13,473 nucleotides of DNA from a bacterium (GTDB lineage: Bacteria > UBA9089 > CG2-30-40-21), in contig JASEHA010000034.1 in NCBI GenBank assembly GCA_030018795.1, positions 1-13,473 on the forward strand, written 5' to 3'. A program made the translations under genes and the position numbers. Of the stretch, positions 1 to 5,724 are shown piece after piece. Every line of letters begins with the position of its first letter. The stretch's first letter is position 1. The notes under the pieces are model-generated. The model was not told where the DNA came from. It saw nothing but the letters and a program-made list of their open reading frames with translations, and ran no database searches.

Positions 1-99
1 ATCAATATATTGTGGTGCTTGCTCATGAATTTTGACTTTTTACACAGCCTGACGACAGTAGGCTGGCTGAACAGCAACAGCTTAACCAGGATAGATACC
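1..99. other. Unassigned left edge of window, upstream of lptB
   Basis: No gene can be supported here. One plus-strand frame gives a short tail ending in TGA at 33-35 (residues QYIVVLAHEF), which could be the end of an upstream gene cut by the window. It is too short to identify. The lptB frame is open back to base 1, but its upstream residues do not look like the start of an ABC ATPase. Confidence 0.3.
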
Positions 100-822
100 A
101 TGGCTTTATTAAAAACAGAAGGCTTAATCAAACACTATGGACGAAGATGTGTGGTCAAAGGTGTTGACATAGAGGTAAATGAGGGTGAGGTTGTAGGTTT
201 GCTTGGGCCAAATGGTGCTGGCAAGACAACCATATTCTACATGACCGTGGGGATGATCTCGCCAGATTCAGGGCATATATGGATTGATAAGCAAAATATC
301 ACTGCATTTCCTATGTACAAACGGGCACAAACAGGTATTGGCTATCTGCCGCAAGAGGCATCCATATTTCGAGGGCTTACAGTTGAACAAAACCTGATGG
401 CTATTCTGGAGACAACACCTCTTTCTCGAAAACAGCAAAGAGAAAGGTGTGAGGCTTTGTTACAGGAGTTCAATATTGAACATATCACCAAACAAAGGGG
501 CGATACCCTCTCTGGCGGAGAAAGGCGGAGGTGTGAGATTGCCCGATTACTTGTAACACAGCCTAAGTTCTTATTGTTAGATGAGCCGTTTGTTGGGATT
601 GATCCGATTGCGATTTCAGAGATACAACATATAATTGGCAGGCTTAAAAGTAAGGGTATGGGCGTATTGATTACAGACCACAATGTCCGCGAAACACTCC
701 AGACAACAGATCGTTCTTATATTATCTATAATGGTGAGGTGCTCTTGTCCGGGGCATCGGATGACCTGGTGAATAACCCTGTAGCAAAAAAGGTTTACCT
801 TGGGGAAAGATTCAGGATGTAA
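100..822 (+). CDS. lptB: Lipopolysaccharide export ABC transporter ATP-binding protein LptB
   Basis: This is the cytoplasmic ATPase that, in the known family, works with LptF and LptG to extract lipopolysaccharide from the inner membrane and push it onto the LptC/LptA bridge. The 240-residue product has every ABC ATPase element: Walker A GPNGAGKT at 36-43, Q-loop glutamine at 85, signature LSGGERRR at 137-144, Walker B LLLDEP followed by FVGIDP at about 158-169, and the H-loop histidine in ITDHNV at 194. The signature LSGGERRR and the FVGIDPIA stretch are typical of LptB rather than of LivF/LivG-type ATPases. The frame is open further upstream, with an earlier ATG at 28 and a TTG at 10. The ATG at 100 was chosen because family homology starts there, the length fits, and an AGGAT ribosome site lies just upstream. 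hypE follows after 82 bases. No lptA or lptC is visible in the window. Confidence 0.93.
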   Translation: MALLKTEGLIKHYGRRCVVKGVDIEVNEGEVVGLLGPNGAGKTTIFYMTVGMISPDSGHIWIDKQNITAFPMYKRAQTGIGYLPQEASIFRGLTVEQNLMAILETTPLSRKQQRERCEALLQEFNIEHITKQRGDTLSGGERRRCEIARLLVTQPKFLLLDEPFVGIDPIAISEIQHIIGRLKSKGMGVLITDHNVRETLQTTDRSYIIYNGEVLLSGASDDLVNNPVAKKVYLGERFRM

Positions 823-904
823 TTACCACAGAGAACAGAAAGACAGAAAGACAGAGAGAAGGATAGAGTACGGATTTTCATAGCCTTGGATAGGATAAAA
901 ACCA

Positions 905-1918
905 ATGAAATTTGATAAGATTTTGCTCAGTCATGGCTCTGGTGGAAGGCTCAGTCAGGATTTGATTCAGGATGTATTCTTGAAGGATTTTGGCAATGAG
1001 ATACTGGATGAGCTGAATGACAGTGCTATCTTTAAGACAGTTGACAGCAGGCTATCCTTTACCACAGATGCCTATGTGGTTTCACCCATATTCTTTTCTG
1101 GCGGGGATATAGGCAGGCTTTCTGTGTGCGGCACAGTGAATGACCTTTCCATGATGGGGGCAAAGCCGTTATATCTTTCAGCATCGTTTATTATCGAAGA
1201 AGGCTTACAGATAGATGACTTAAAGGCTATTTCAAGATCCATGAAACAGGCTGCCGATGAGGCAGGGGTTAAAATAGTCTGCGGTGATACAAAGGTTGTA
1301 GGCAAGGGGATGGCTGATAAGATATTTATTACTACATCAGGGATTGGATTAATCCCTGATGGGATTGACATCTCTCCACAAAGGATATGTTCGGGTGATA
1401 GTATTATCATCAACGGCACTATTGGTGAGCATGGGATAGCTATTCTGAGCCAGCGGGAAGGGCTTGGATTTAGCTCAAGCCTTATCTCAGATGTAGCCCC
1501 TTTGAATCATCTCGTTGCCTCTATGCTGGATGAGGCTGGGAATGATATCCATGCCCTACGAGACCCGACCCGTGGTGGATTGGCCACAACCTTAAACGAG
1601 CTTGCAGACAGGAGTGGTCTTTCGATAAGAATATATGAAGACAGGATTTCTATTCAAGATAATGTCAGGGGTGTCTGTGAATTGCTTGGGTTTGATCCAC
1701 TTTATATTGCCAATGAGGGTAAATTGGTGGCAATCGTTAAAAATGAGGCAAAGGACAGGGTTCTTGCCTGCATGAGGAAACACCCACTCGGGATAAATGC
1801 CGCAATTATCGGTGAGGTTGTCGAAAAGCCAGAGGGTCTGGTCTGTCTGATCACACGTATAGGTGGCATGAGGGTGGTTGATATGATAACTGGTGAGCAA
1901 TTGCCGAGGATATGTTAA
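905..1918 (+). CDS. hypE: Hydrogenase maturation protein HypE (carbamoyl dehydratase)
   Basis: In the known pathway HypE receives a carbamoyl group from HypF on its C-terminal cysteine, dehydrates it with ATP to a thiocyanate, and supplies the cyanide ligands of the [NiFe]-hydrogenase iron with HypC and HypD. The 337-residue product has the PurM/AIR-synthase-like architecture. It shows the N-terminal HGSGG motif (10-14), the block GGDIGRLSVCGTVNDLSMMG, the GDTKVV motif, the DPTRGGLATTLNE block, and the diagnostic C-terminal PRIC ending in Cys337. The intact PRIC tail indicates a catalytically competent enzyme. An AGGAT ribosome site precedes the ATG. No other hyp gene or hydrogenase subunit is in the window: lptB is upstream and a long repeat region is downstream. 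The gap before it (836-862) is a purine-rich AGACAGA low-complexity tract. Confidence 0.95.
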   Translation: MKFDKILLSHGSGGRLSQDLIQDVFLKDFGNEILDELNDSAIFKTVDSRLSFTTDAYVVSPIFFSGGDIGRLSVCGTVNDLSMMGAKPLYLSASFIIEEGLQIDDLKAISRSMKQAADEAGVKIVCGDTKVVGKGMADKIFITTSGIGLIPDGIDISPQRICSGDSIIINGTIGEHGIAILSQREGLGFSSSLISDVAPLNHLVASMLDEAGNDIHALRDPTRGGLATTLNELADRSGLSIRIYEDRISIQDNVRGVCELLGFDPLYIANEGKLVAIVKNEAKDRVLACMRKHPLGINAAIIGEVVEKPEGLVCLITRIGGMRVVDMITGEQLPRIC

Positions 1919-1997
1919 TTAAGAGTAACTATGAGTGTAACCGTTCACACCCCCCATAAACCAGAAGCCAGAAGCCAGAATAAGTGAAACTACTACC

Positions 1998-2116
1998 TTG
2001 TGACATTTAATCTTAATGGTAGGGTGGGTAATGCCCACCAATTTATTTCCGCCATCTACACCTTTTTGGTAGGCAATGCCCACCCTACTGTCGTGTCAAC
2101 CTTAATCTGTCACATA
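1998..2116. repeat. Foldback element with inverted arms (MITE-like, noncoding)
   Basis: Two inverted arms flank a short centre. The inner arm around 2019-2040 (TAGGGTGGGTAATGCCCACC) is matched on the other strand by about 2069-2089. The outer ends also invert: TGTGACA near 2000 against TGTCACA near 2109, each next to an ATTAA-type sequence. The arms are imperfect. No transposase gene and no convincing target-site duplication are visible. The TAGGGTGGGCA(A/T)TGCCCACC core resembles an intergenic repeat I recognise as common in environmental bacteria and cyanobacteria. The element lies in the noncoding stretch 1919-2480 between hypE and the TPR operon. Confidence 0.6.
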
Positions 2117-2161
2117 ACCAAAGATGGTTCAATGTGGATTCGTGGGGTAAATGTTGAATAG

Positions 2162-2190
2162 TGTCATTCTGAACGAAGTGAAGAATCTCA
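2162..2190. repeat. Dispersed repeat of the TCATTCTGA...GAAGAATCT type
   Basis: The sequence from TCATTCTGAACGAAGTGAAG onward matches a short intergenic repeat I recognise from many unrelated environmental genomes (TCATTCTGAGCGAAGCGAAG type). It occurs once here, immediately left of another dispersed repeat, and has no coding role. Recognition is from memory, not from a search. Confidence 0.5.
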
Positions 2191-2200
2191 ATTTTTTGTG

Positions 2201-2280
2201 TTACTCGATGTTCAAGTTTTTTCTGGTGACCAAGCAAGGAGGAGAAAAAATGGGATTCGATGGGAAACTGATTGCGACGG
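2201..2280. repeat. Dispersed two-block repeat, inverted relative to 10923-10988
   Basis: Bases 2201-2230 match the reverse complement of 10959-10988 at 28 of 30 positions. Bases 2261-2280 match the reverse complement of 10923-10942 at 17 of 20 positions. The blocks are in the same order in both copies, but the segment between them differs in sequence and length (30 against 16 bases). The pattern indicates a modular repeat rather than a gene. A fragment around GATTCGATGG within 2251-2263 also recurs inverted near 10747-10757. Confidence 0.7.
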
Positions 2281-2365
2281 GTAGGAAGGGCACCAGAGCA
2301 CCAGTCGGTCGCAATCCTTTTTTCATCAAATATCAGTTTCTCACGGTGCTCTGGTGCCCTTCCTA
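2264..2365. repeat. Interleaved inverted repeats, possible pseudoknot-forming structure
   Basis: Three inverted pairs are visible. Pair A is GAAACTGAT (2264-2272) with ATCAGTTTC (2332-2340). Pair B is ATTGCGAC (2271-2278) with GTCGCAAT (2308-2315). Pair C is a perfect 21-base arm, 2282-2302 with 2345-2365, centred on GGCACCAGAGC. The order A, B, C, B', A', C' means A and B form a nested stem whose loop holds C, while C' lies outside. That is a pseudoknot order if transcribed, or two mutually exclusive hairpins. A run of eight T bases follows around 2380-2387. The function is unknown and the structure has not been computed. Confidence 0.6.
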
Positions 2366-2480
2366 ACTGTCACAGAGTTTTTTTTAATTGCCCTGGAGGC
2401 AGATTGCTTACCCTTTTCCGCTTAAAACAGGGATACAAGACTAAAATCACGTATTTTTTTATGTTAGTTAGAAAAAAAAC

Positions 2481-2509
2481 TTGACAATCTCATCTCAATG
2501 TTTTATACT
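2481..2509 (+). promoter_or_regulatory. Sigma-70 promoter for the TPR-fabK-vanZ operon
   Basis: TTGACA at 2481-2486 and TATACT at 2504-2509 are separated by exactly 17 bases. Transcription would begin near 2516, leaving a leader of about 80 bases before the ATG at 2595. The leader contains AGATTGTA twice (near 2515 and 2543) and ends in the strong ribosome site AAGGAGG at about 2579-2585. Confidence 0.8.
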
Positions 2510-2594
2510 AATACAGATTGTATAAATGAAAAAATTGGGGGAGATTGTACAAAATCCCTGAACTATAAAGTTCTGTTAAGGAGGGGATCTGTTT

Positions 2595-3749
2595 ATGCGA
2601 AAAAGGTATTTGAAATCATTAATAATAGTGCTCTGTATGTTGTTGCCAATGGTTTGTCTTGCAGAGGAAGAAGGTATTGGGAAAAAAGCAGATACGTATT
2701 TTAATGAGGGGTACCAGTCGTATTTCAAGAATGATCTGGATAATGCTATCCTTAAGTTTAGTAAAGCAATAGAATTGAATCCAACAAGATCAAATTATCA
2801 TCTTTTTCTTGGTAAGGCATTTCAGAAAAAGGGTATCATGCCAAAGGCTATTGATGAACTAAAGTTTGCTGTAGAGATTGAGCCTGATCTGACTGAGGCA
2901 CATCTTAAACTCGGAGAATGCCTTTATAGCCAGGGGTTATGGAGTGATGCAGAAAAGGCATTCCTGAAGGTGATTAAGCTTAAACCCGATGATTTTGAGG
3001 GATATCATAAAGTAGGTCAGGTCTATATTAAGAATAAAAGGGTTGATAATGCAGTCAGCAATCTTTTGAAGGCAAAGGATATGAACCCTGATGAGCCAAA
3101 TATCCCATTTTATCTTGGACAGGCTTATCTGGAAAAGGATGAAATTTTTTTAGCTATCTCTGAGTTTGGTAATGCCATCAAACTTGAATCAAATAATCCT
3201 TATTATTACTATTGGCGGGGGAATGCATATTTTGCCAGTGGTGATTATCGCGACCCAAATGATTATTACTGGAGATCTGTAGATGATTATCAAAAAGCTA
3301 TTGAGTTTGGGCTGGCAACACCATATGTCTATTTTATGTATGGCAACACCATCCTGAATCGTGCCTTTTATTGCACAACAGCCAATCGGAAAGAGGATTC
3401 CCTTGACCTTTTGGAAAGAAGTATTGTTAAGTACAAAAAGGTTATTAAGATGGAAGCAAAGGCATCTAATGCCTATAATAACCTTGGACTGGCATACTTT
3501 TATCTTGGAAGGCTGGATGAATCAATAACTGCCTATAAGACAGCCATTGATCTTGAACCAGTGGTTGCATTCTTTCATGATAACTTAGGTGATGCCTATT
3601 ATAAAAAGGCTCAGTTTAAGGAATCTGTTACTGAATGGAATCTTGTCAAGGAATTGGACCCCAATTATGTTATGAGTCAGGTCTATGCACCCGTTACCCC
3701 AAGACCAATCAAGCAAAAGATAAGAGAAGCAAAGAGAAGGGTTGAGTAA
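2595..3749 (+). CDS. Secreted tetratricopeptide repeat protein
   Basis: The 384-residue product starts with a signal peptide (MRKRY, then a hydrophobic stretch to about residue 22). A signal peptidase I-type site lies after LA at about 23, before EEEG. A cysteine at 21 lacks the small residue a lipobox needs before it, so lipoprotein processing is unlikely. About nine 34-residue TPR units fill residues 32-358. Five regular ones lie at about 32-201, two expanded ones with inserts at about 202-290, and two regular ones at about 291-358. The expanded units carry aromatic-rich stretches such as YYYYWRGN. The basic tail (KQKIREAKRR) ends one base before the next gene's start. TPR arrays mediate protein-protein contacts, so this one probably scaffolds something in the periplasm; the partner is unknown. 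An AAGGAGG ribosome site and a consensus promoter support the start. Confidence 0.88.
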   Translation: MRKRYLKSLIIVLCMLLPMVCLAEEEGIGKKADTYFNEGYQSYFKNDLDNAILKFSKAIELNPTRSNYHLFLGKAFQKKGIMPKAIDELKFAVEIEPDLTEAHLKLGECLYSQGLWSDAEKAFLKVIKLKPDDFEGYHKVGQVYIKNKRVDNAVSNLLKAKDMNPDEPNIPFYLGQAYLEKDEIFLAISEFGNAIKLESNNPYYYYWRGNAYFASGDYRDPNDYYWRSVDDYQKAIEFGLATPYVYFMYGNTILNRAFYCTTANRKEDSLDLLERSIVKYKKVIKMEAKASNAYNNLGLAYFYLGRLDESITAYKTAIDLEPVVAFFHDNLGDAYYKKAQFKESVTEWNLVKELDPNYVMSQVYAPVTPRPIKQKIREAKRRVE

Positions 3750-4757
3750 GTGTTAGAAAAATTCTGGAAAAGCGGGCAAGAATTCTTAGGGGTTAAATAT
3801 CCTATTTTATGCGGGGCAATGACCTGGGTCAGTGAAAGTAGTTTAGTGGCTGCTGTTTCAAACATGGGTGCCTTTGGATGTTTGGCCGGTGGGAATATGG
3901 ATGCTGATTTACTGGCAGAGGAGATTGATAATACCCGTAAATTAACGGATAAGCCCTTTGGAGTAAATATTATTACCATTGCTCCAAAATACGAGCAGCA
4001 TTTAGAGGTAATTAAAGCCAAAAAGCCTTCCTTTGTAATCTTTGCCGGCAGTTTTCCACATGCTTATGAGATTAAAGCAGTTAAGGAAACTGGAGCAAAG
4101 GTAATCTGTTTCGCTTCCAATGATTCTATTGCCAGCAGAATGATCAATAATGGAGCTGATGCCCTTATCTTAGAAGGGAGTGAGGCTGGTGGTCATATTG
4201 GGCATGTTTCCTTAATGATATTGCTTCAACAGGTGTTATTTAAGATAGATTCTGTGCCTATATTTGTCGCGGGCGGGATTGCTACCGGAAGGATGATGGC
4301 TCATTTATTGTTAATGGGTGCCTCTGGGGTCCAGATGGGTACAAAATTTGTCTTGAGCCAGGAATGCAAATCCCATCCTAAGTTTAAGGAGGCATTTGTG
4401 AAGGCTCGTGCACGGGATGCTATCTCTACCCCTCAAATTGGCTCTGAATTGCATGTCGTCGCTGTCCGTGCTCTTAAGAATAAAGGGATGGATGAGTTTG
4501 CAAATCTTCAGGTAGATCTTCTTCAAAAGATTCGTCTTAATGAAATATCTCAAAAAGAGGCACAATTCAAGGTGGAAGAGTTCTGGATGGGAGCATTAAA
4601 GGCTGCTGCTGTAGAAGGAAATGTTGAAAGAGGCTCTCTAATGGCTGGACAAAGCGTGGGATTGGTTAATAGGATACAGCCATTAAAAGAGATCCTTGAG
4701 GAATTGATAAATGATGCTGAAGATGAATTGGGAAGGATTCGAGAAAGGCTTCAGTGA
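3750..4757 (+). CDS. fabK: FabK-like enoyl-ACP reductase / nitronate monooxygenase family flavoprotein
   Basis: The 335-residue FMN TIM-barrel protein most resembles FabK, which reduces trans-2-enoyl-ACP in the last step of each fatty acid elongation cycle. The related nitronate monooxygenases oxidise nitroalkanes. Visible features are the N-terminal strand KYPILCGAM (16-24), KPFGVNI (68-74), the EGSEAGGHIG block with His149 (142-151), the FMN phosphate loops AGGIATG (174-180) and GVQMGTKF (193-200), and the C-terminal SLMAGQSVGLV. The long C-terminal region and the GGHIG and MAGQ motifs favour FabK over nitronate monooxygenase. The first motif has Cys where family members usually have Gln (PIIQGGM type). 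The start is GTG, directly abutting the TAA of the TPR gene, so the two are co-transcribed and probably translationally coupled. The substrate assignment is family inference. Confidence 0.82.
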   Translation: MLEKFWKSGQEFLGVKYPILCGAMTWVSESSLVAAVSNMGAFGCLAGGNMDADLLAEEIDNTRKLTDKPFGVNIITIAPKYEQHLEVIKAKKPSFVIFAGSFPHAYEIKAVKETGAKVICFASNDSIASRMINNGADALILEGSEAGGHIGHVSLMILLQQVLFKIDSVPIFVAGGIATGRMMAHLLLMGASGVQMGTKFVLSQECKSHPKFKEAFVKARARDAISTPQIGSELHVVAVRALKNKGMDEFANLQVDLLQKIRLNEISQKEAQFKVEEFWMGALKAAAVEGNVERGSLMAGQSVGLVNRIQPLKEILEELINDAEDELGRIRERLQ

Positions 4758-5149
4758 TGTGTGGTAAGATGCAGATTTCAAGATGGTGGTTATTCAGCAT
4801 TATATATATGGGAGCAATATTTGGGTTTTCCTCAATCCCCAGCGATGACATCCCTTCCTGTCTTTTCCCTTTTTTCGATAAAATAGCTCATTTAGTTGAA
4901 TATACCGGGCTTGGCTGGTTGTTAAATAATGCCTTTAATGGGTTGAAGTTAGCAGCTATTTTGACTGGAAGTCTGTATGGGTTAAGCGATGAGATTCATC
5001 AGTTGTTTACCCCTGGACGGGAATGTGATTTCAAGGATTTATTGTGTGATATTGCCGGATGTATTCTGGGACAATTTATTGGATTGCTGGCATGGTGGAA
5101 ATCAAGGGAAAAGAACAACCCCCTGACCCCCTTTATTAAGGGGGAATAA
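4757..5149 (+). CDS. VanZ-like family membrane protein
   Basis: The 130-residue hydrophobic protein has three to four predicted membrane segments and the VanZ-family signature residues. These are FSSIPSDD near the N-terminus, DKIAHLVEYTGLGWLL in the middle, and GLSDEIHQLFTPGRECDFKD followed by a glycine-rich last helix. VanZ itself gives low-level teicoplanin resistance; most chromosomal members have no assigned role. Two starts are possible: GTG at 4754, overlapping the fabK stop by four bases, or ATG at 4757, sharing one base. The AAAGG at 4744-4748 is spaced better for the ATG, so that start is used. The last residues (NPLTPFIKGE) are encoded by a palindromic repeat, so the natural C-terminus seems to have been replaced by repeat-derived sequence. 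It is the last gene of the TPR-fabK-vanZ operon. Confidence 0.82.
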   Translation: MCGKMQISRWWLFSIIYMGAIFGFSSIPSDDIPSCLFPFFDKIAHLVEYTGLGWLLNNAFNGLKLAAILTGSLYGLSDEIHQLFTPGRECDFKDLLCDIAGCILGQFIGLLAWWKSREKNNPLTPFIKGE

Positions 5150-5183
5150 GCCTCGAACACACTTTGTTAAGGAAGAATAAGCC
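5127..5183. repeat. Palindromic repeat at the vanZ 3' end plus a decayed tandem copy
   Basis: CCCCCTT (5127-5133) and AAGGGGG (5138-5144) form a seven-base stem around the loop TATT, overlapping the vanZ stop. The segment at 5130-5152, ending in GAATAAGCC, recurs in altered form at 5161-5183 (ACTTTGTTAAGGAAG, then GAATAAGCC). It resembles repeats of the CCCCCTTTATTAAGGGGG kind that I recall from other environmental genomes. The stem could also act as a weak operon end, but no T-run follows it. Confidence 0.6.
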
Positions 5184-5243
5184 ATACTTCCTTGAAAGAT
5201 TACCAGCGGCAATAATGGCTTCATCAATCTTTAAGTGAAAATT

Positions 5244-5319
5244 TGGTGGGTCGTGCTGGTCTCGAACCAGCCACACCCGGCTTAAAAGGCCGGTGCTCTA
5301 CCCGATGAGCTAACGACCC
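5244..5319 (-). tRNA. tRNA-Lys, anticodon TTT, with encoded CCA
   Basis: Read on the minus strand, the sequence folds as a complete cloverleaf. The acceptor is GGGTCGT with ACGACCC, and the D-arm is GCTC/GAGC with an eight-base loop. The anticodon stem is CCGGC/GCCGG around CTTTTAA, giving anticodon TTT for lysine codons AAA and AAG. The variable loop has five bases, and the T-arm is GCTGG/CCAGC around TTCGAGA. The discriminator is A (base 5247), and CCA is encoded at 5246-5244. The 76-base gene stands alone, opposite in strand to the operon before it and the polysaccharide genes after it. Confidence 0.96.
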
Positions 5320-5337
5320 ACTCAAAATATAAAATAT

Positions 5338-5366
5338 ATTATACCAGAATAAATCGTAATTGTCAA
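5338..5366 (-). promoter_or_regulatory. Consensus sigma-70 promoter of the tRNA-Lys gene
   Basis: On the minus strand, TTGACA (5366-5361) and TATAAT (5343-5338) are both perfect consensus hexamers separated by 17 bases. The expected start near 5331 leaves a leader of about 12 bases before the mature tRNA 5' end at 5319. This is the best promoter in the window, as expected for a stable RNA. Confidence 0.9.
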
Positions 5367-5372
5367 TAAATT

Positions 5373-5402
5373 TATACTCATCACTGACATAAATTGCGAT
5401 TT
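5373..5402 (+). repeat. 30-bp dispersed repeat, copy 1 of 3
   Basis: This 30-base sequence begins TATACTCATC and ends ATTGCGATTT. It matches 11002-11031 at 25 of 30 positions. A third, inverted copy lies at 11139-11168. It sits just upstream of the tRNA-Lys promoter. The function is unknown. Confidence 0.55.
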
Positions 5403-5420
5403 TTCTTGCTTGCTCCACTA

Positions 5421-5596
5421 CAATTGCAGGTAATGCATCAGTGAAATAGGGGATTCAGGATTCGGGAATTCCCCTTGAACCTAAATTTCATTTGCCAAAG
5501 GTGTTATCCTCTTTTCCCAAACCCCGAAATCCGAACCCTGAATCCCGCTAAATATAATCCTTTTCCCCCTGATAATTGACGCATTACGAATTGCAG
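5421..5596. repeat. Nested inverted-repeat element upstream of the polysaccharide promoter
   Basis: Inner arms are 5450-5465 (GGGATTCAGGATTCGG) and 5531-5546, inverted with one mismatch. Outer arms are CAATTGCAGGTAATGCATCA (5421-5440) and, inverted, the stretch around 5578-5595 that reads CAATTCGTAATGCGTCA on the minus strand, aligned with a short gap. No coding sequence lies inside. The GCATTACGAATTG module of the outer arm recurs, with changes, within the 55-bp repeats at 10875 and 13419. Confidence 0.55.
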
Positions 5597-5607
5597 TGTA
5601 TTTTTTA

Positions 5608-5636
5608 TTGACAAGTCGAAGAAATTATGGTATTAT
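5608..5636 (+). promoter_or_regulatory. Sigma-70 promoter of the polysaccharide module
   Basis: TTGACA (5608-5613) and TATTAT (5631-5636) have a 17-base spacer. Transcription would start near 5643, giving a leader of about 80 bases before the ATG at 5725. No other comparably good promoter is obvious further down the module, so it may drive several of these genes. Confidence 0.8.
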
Positions 5637-5642
5637 TTTAAC

Positions 5643-5689
5643 AAGCATTCAGGTATGAAAGATTATGCTGTCTCTTACGTGAATGCCTT
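5643..5689 (+). promoter_or_regulatory. Stem-loop in the 5' leader of the chain-length determinant gene
   Basis: AAGCATTCAGGTA (5643-5655) pairs with TACGTGAATGCCTT (5676-5689), with one bulged G and one mismatch, around a loop of about 20 bases. It sits at the predicted start of the transcript. It could stabilise the mRNA or be a regulatory leader; nothing in it matches a riboswitch I know. Confidence 0.4.
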
Positions 5690-5724
5690 AATATTTAAGT
5701 CGATTTTTTTCAAAGGCGGAACTT

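Noticed and set aside
10..99. N-terminal extension of LptB by 30 residues
   Set aside because: The upstream residues do not resemble LptB or any domain I know, while ATG 100 has a ribosome site and gives the normal length.
1937..1948. GTAACCGTTC shared with 12541-12550
   Set aside because: Only about ten bases match, too short to claim a repeat within this window.
2366..2388. Intrinsic terminator made of the 21-base hairpin and the T8 run
   Set aside because: About 14 bases separate the stem from the T-run, too far for a classical terminator, and hypE ends more than 350 bases upstream.
2151..2484. Short open frames between hypE and the TPR gene
   Set aside because: They run through the TCATTCTGA repeat, the two-block repeat and the interleaved hairpins, lack family resemblance, and their translations only mirror repeats seen again near 10923-10988.
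5224..5418. Minus-strand open frame overlapping the tRNA
   Set aside because: It is a chance reading through tRNA-Lys and its promoter.
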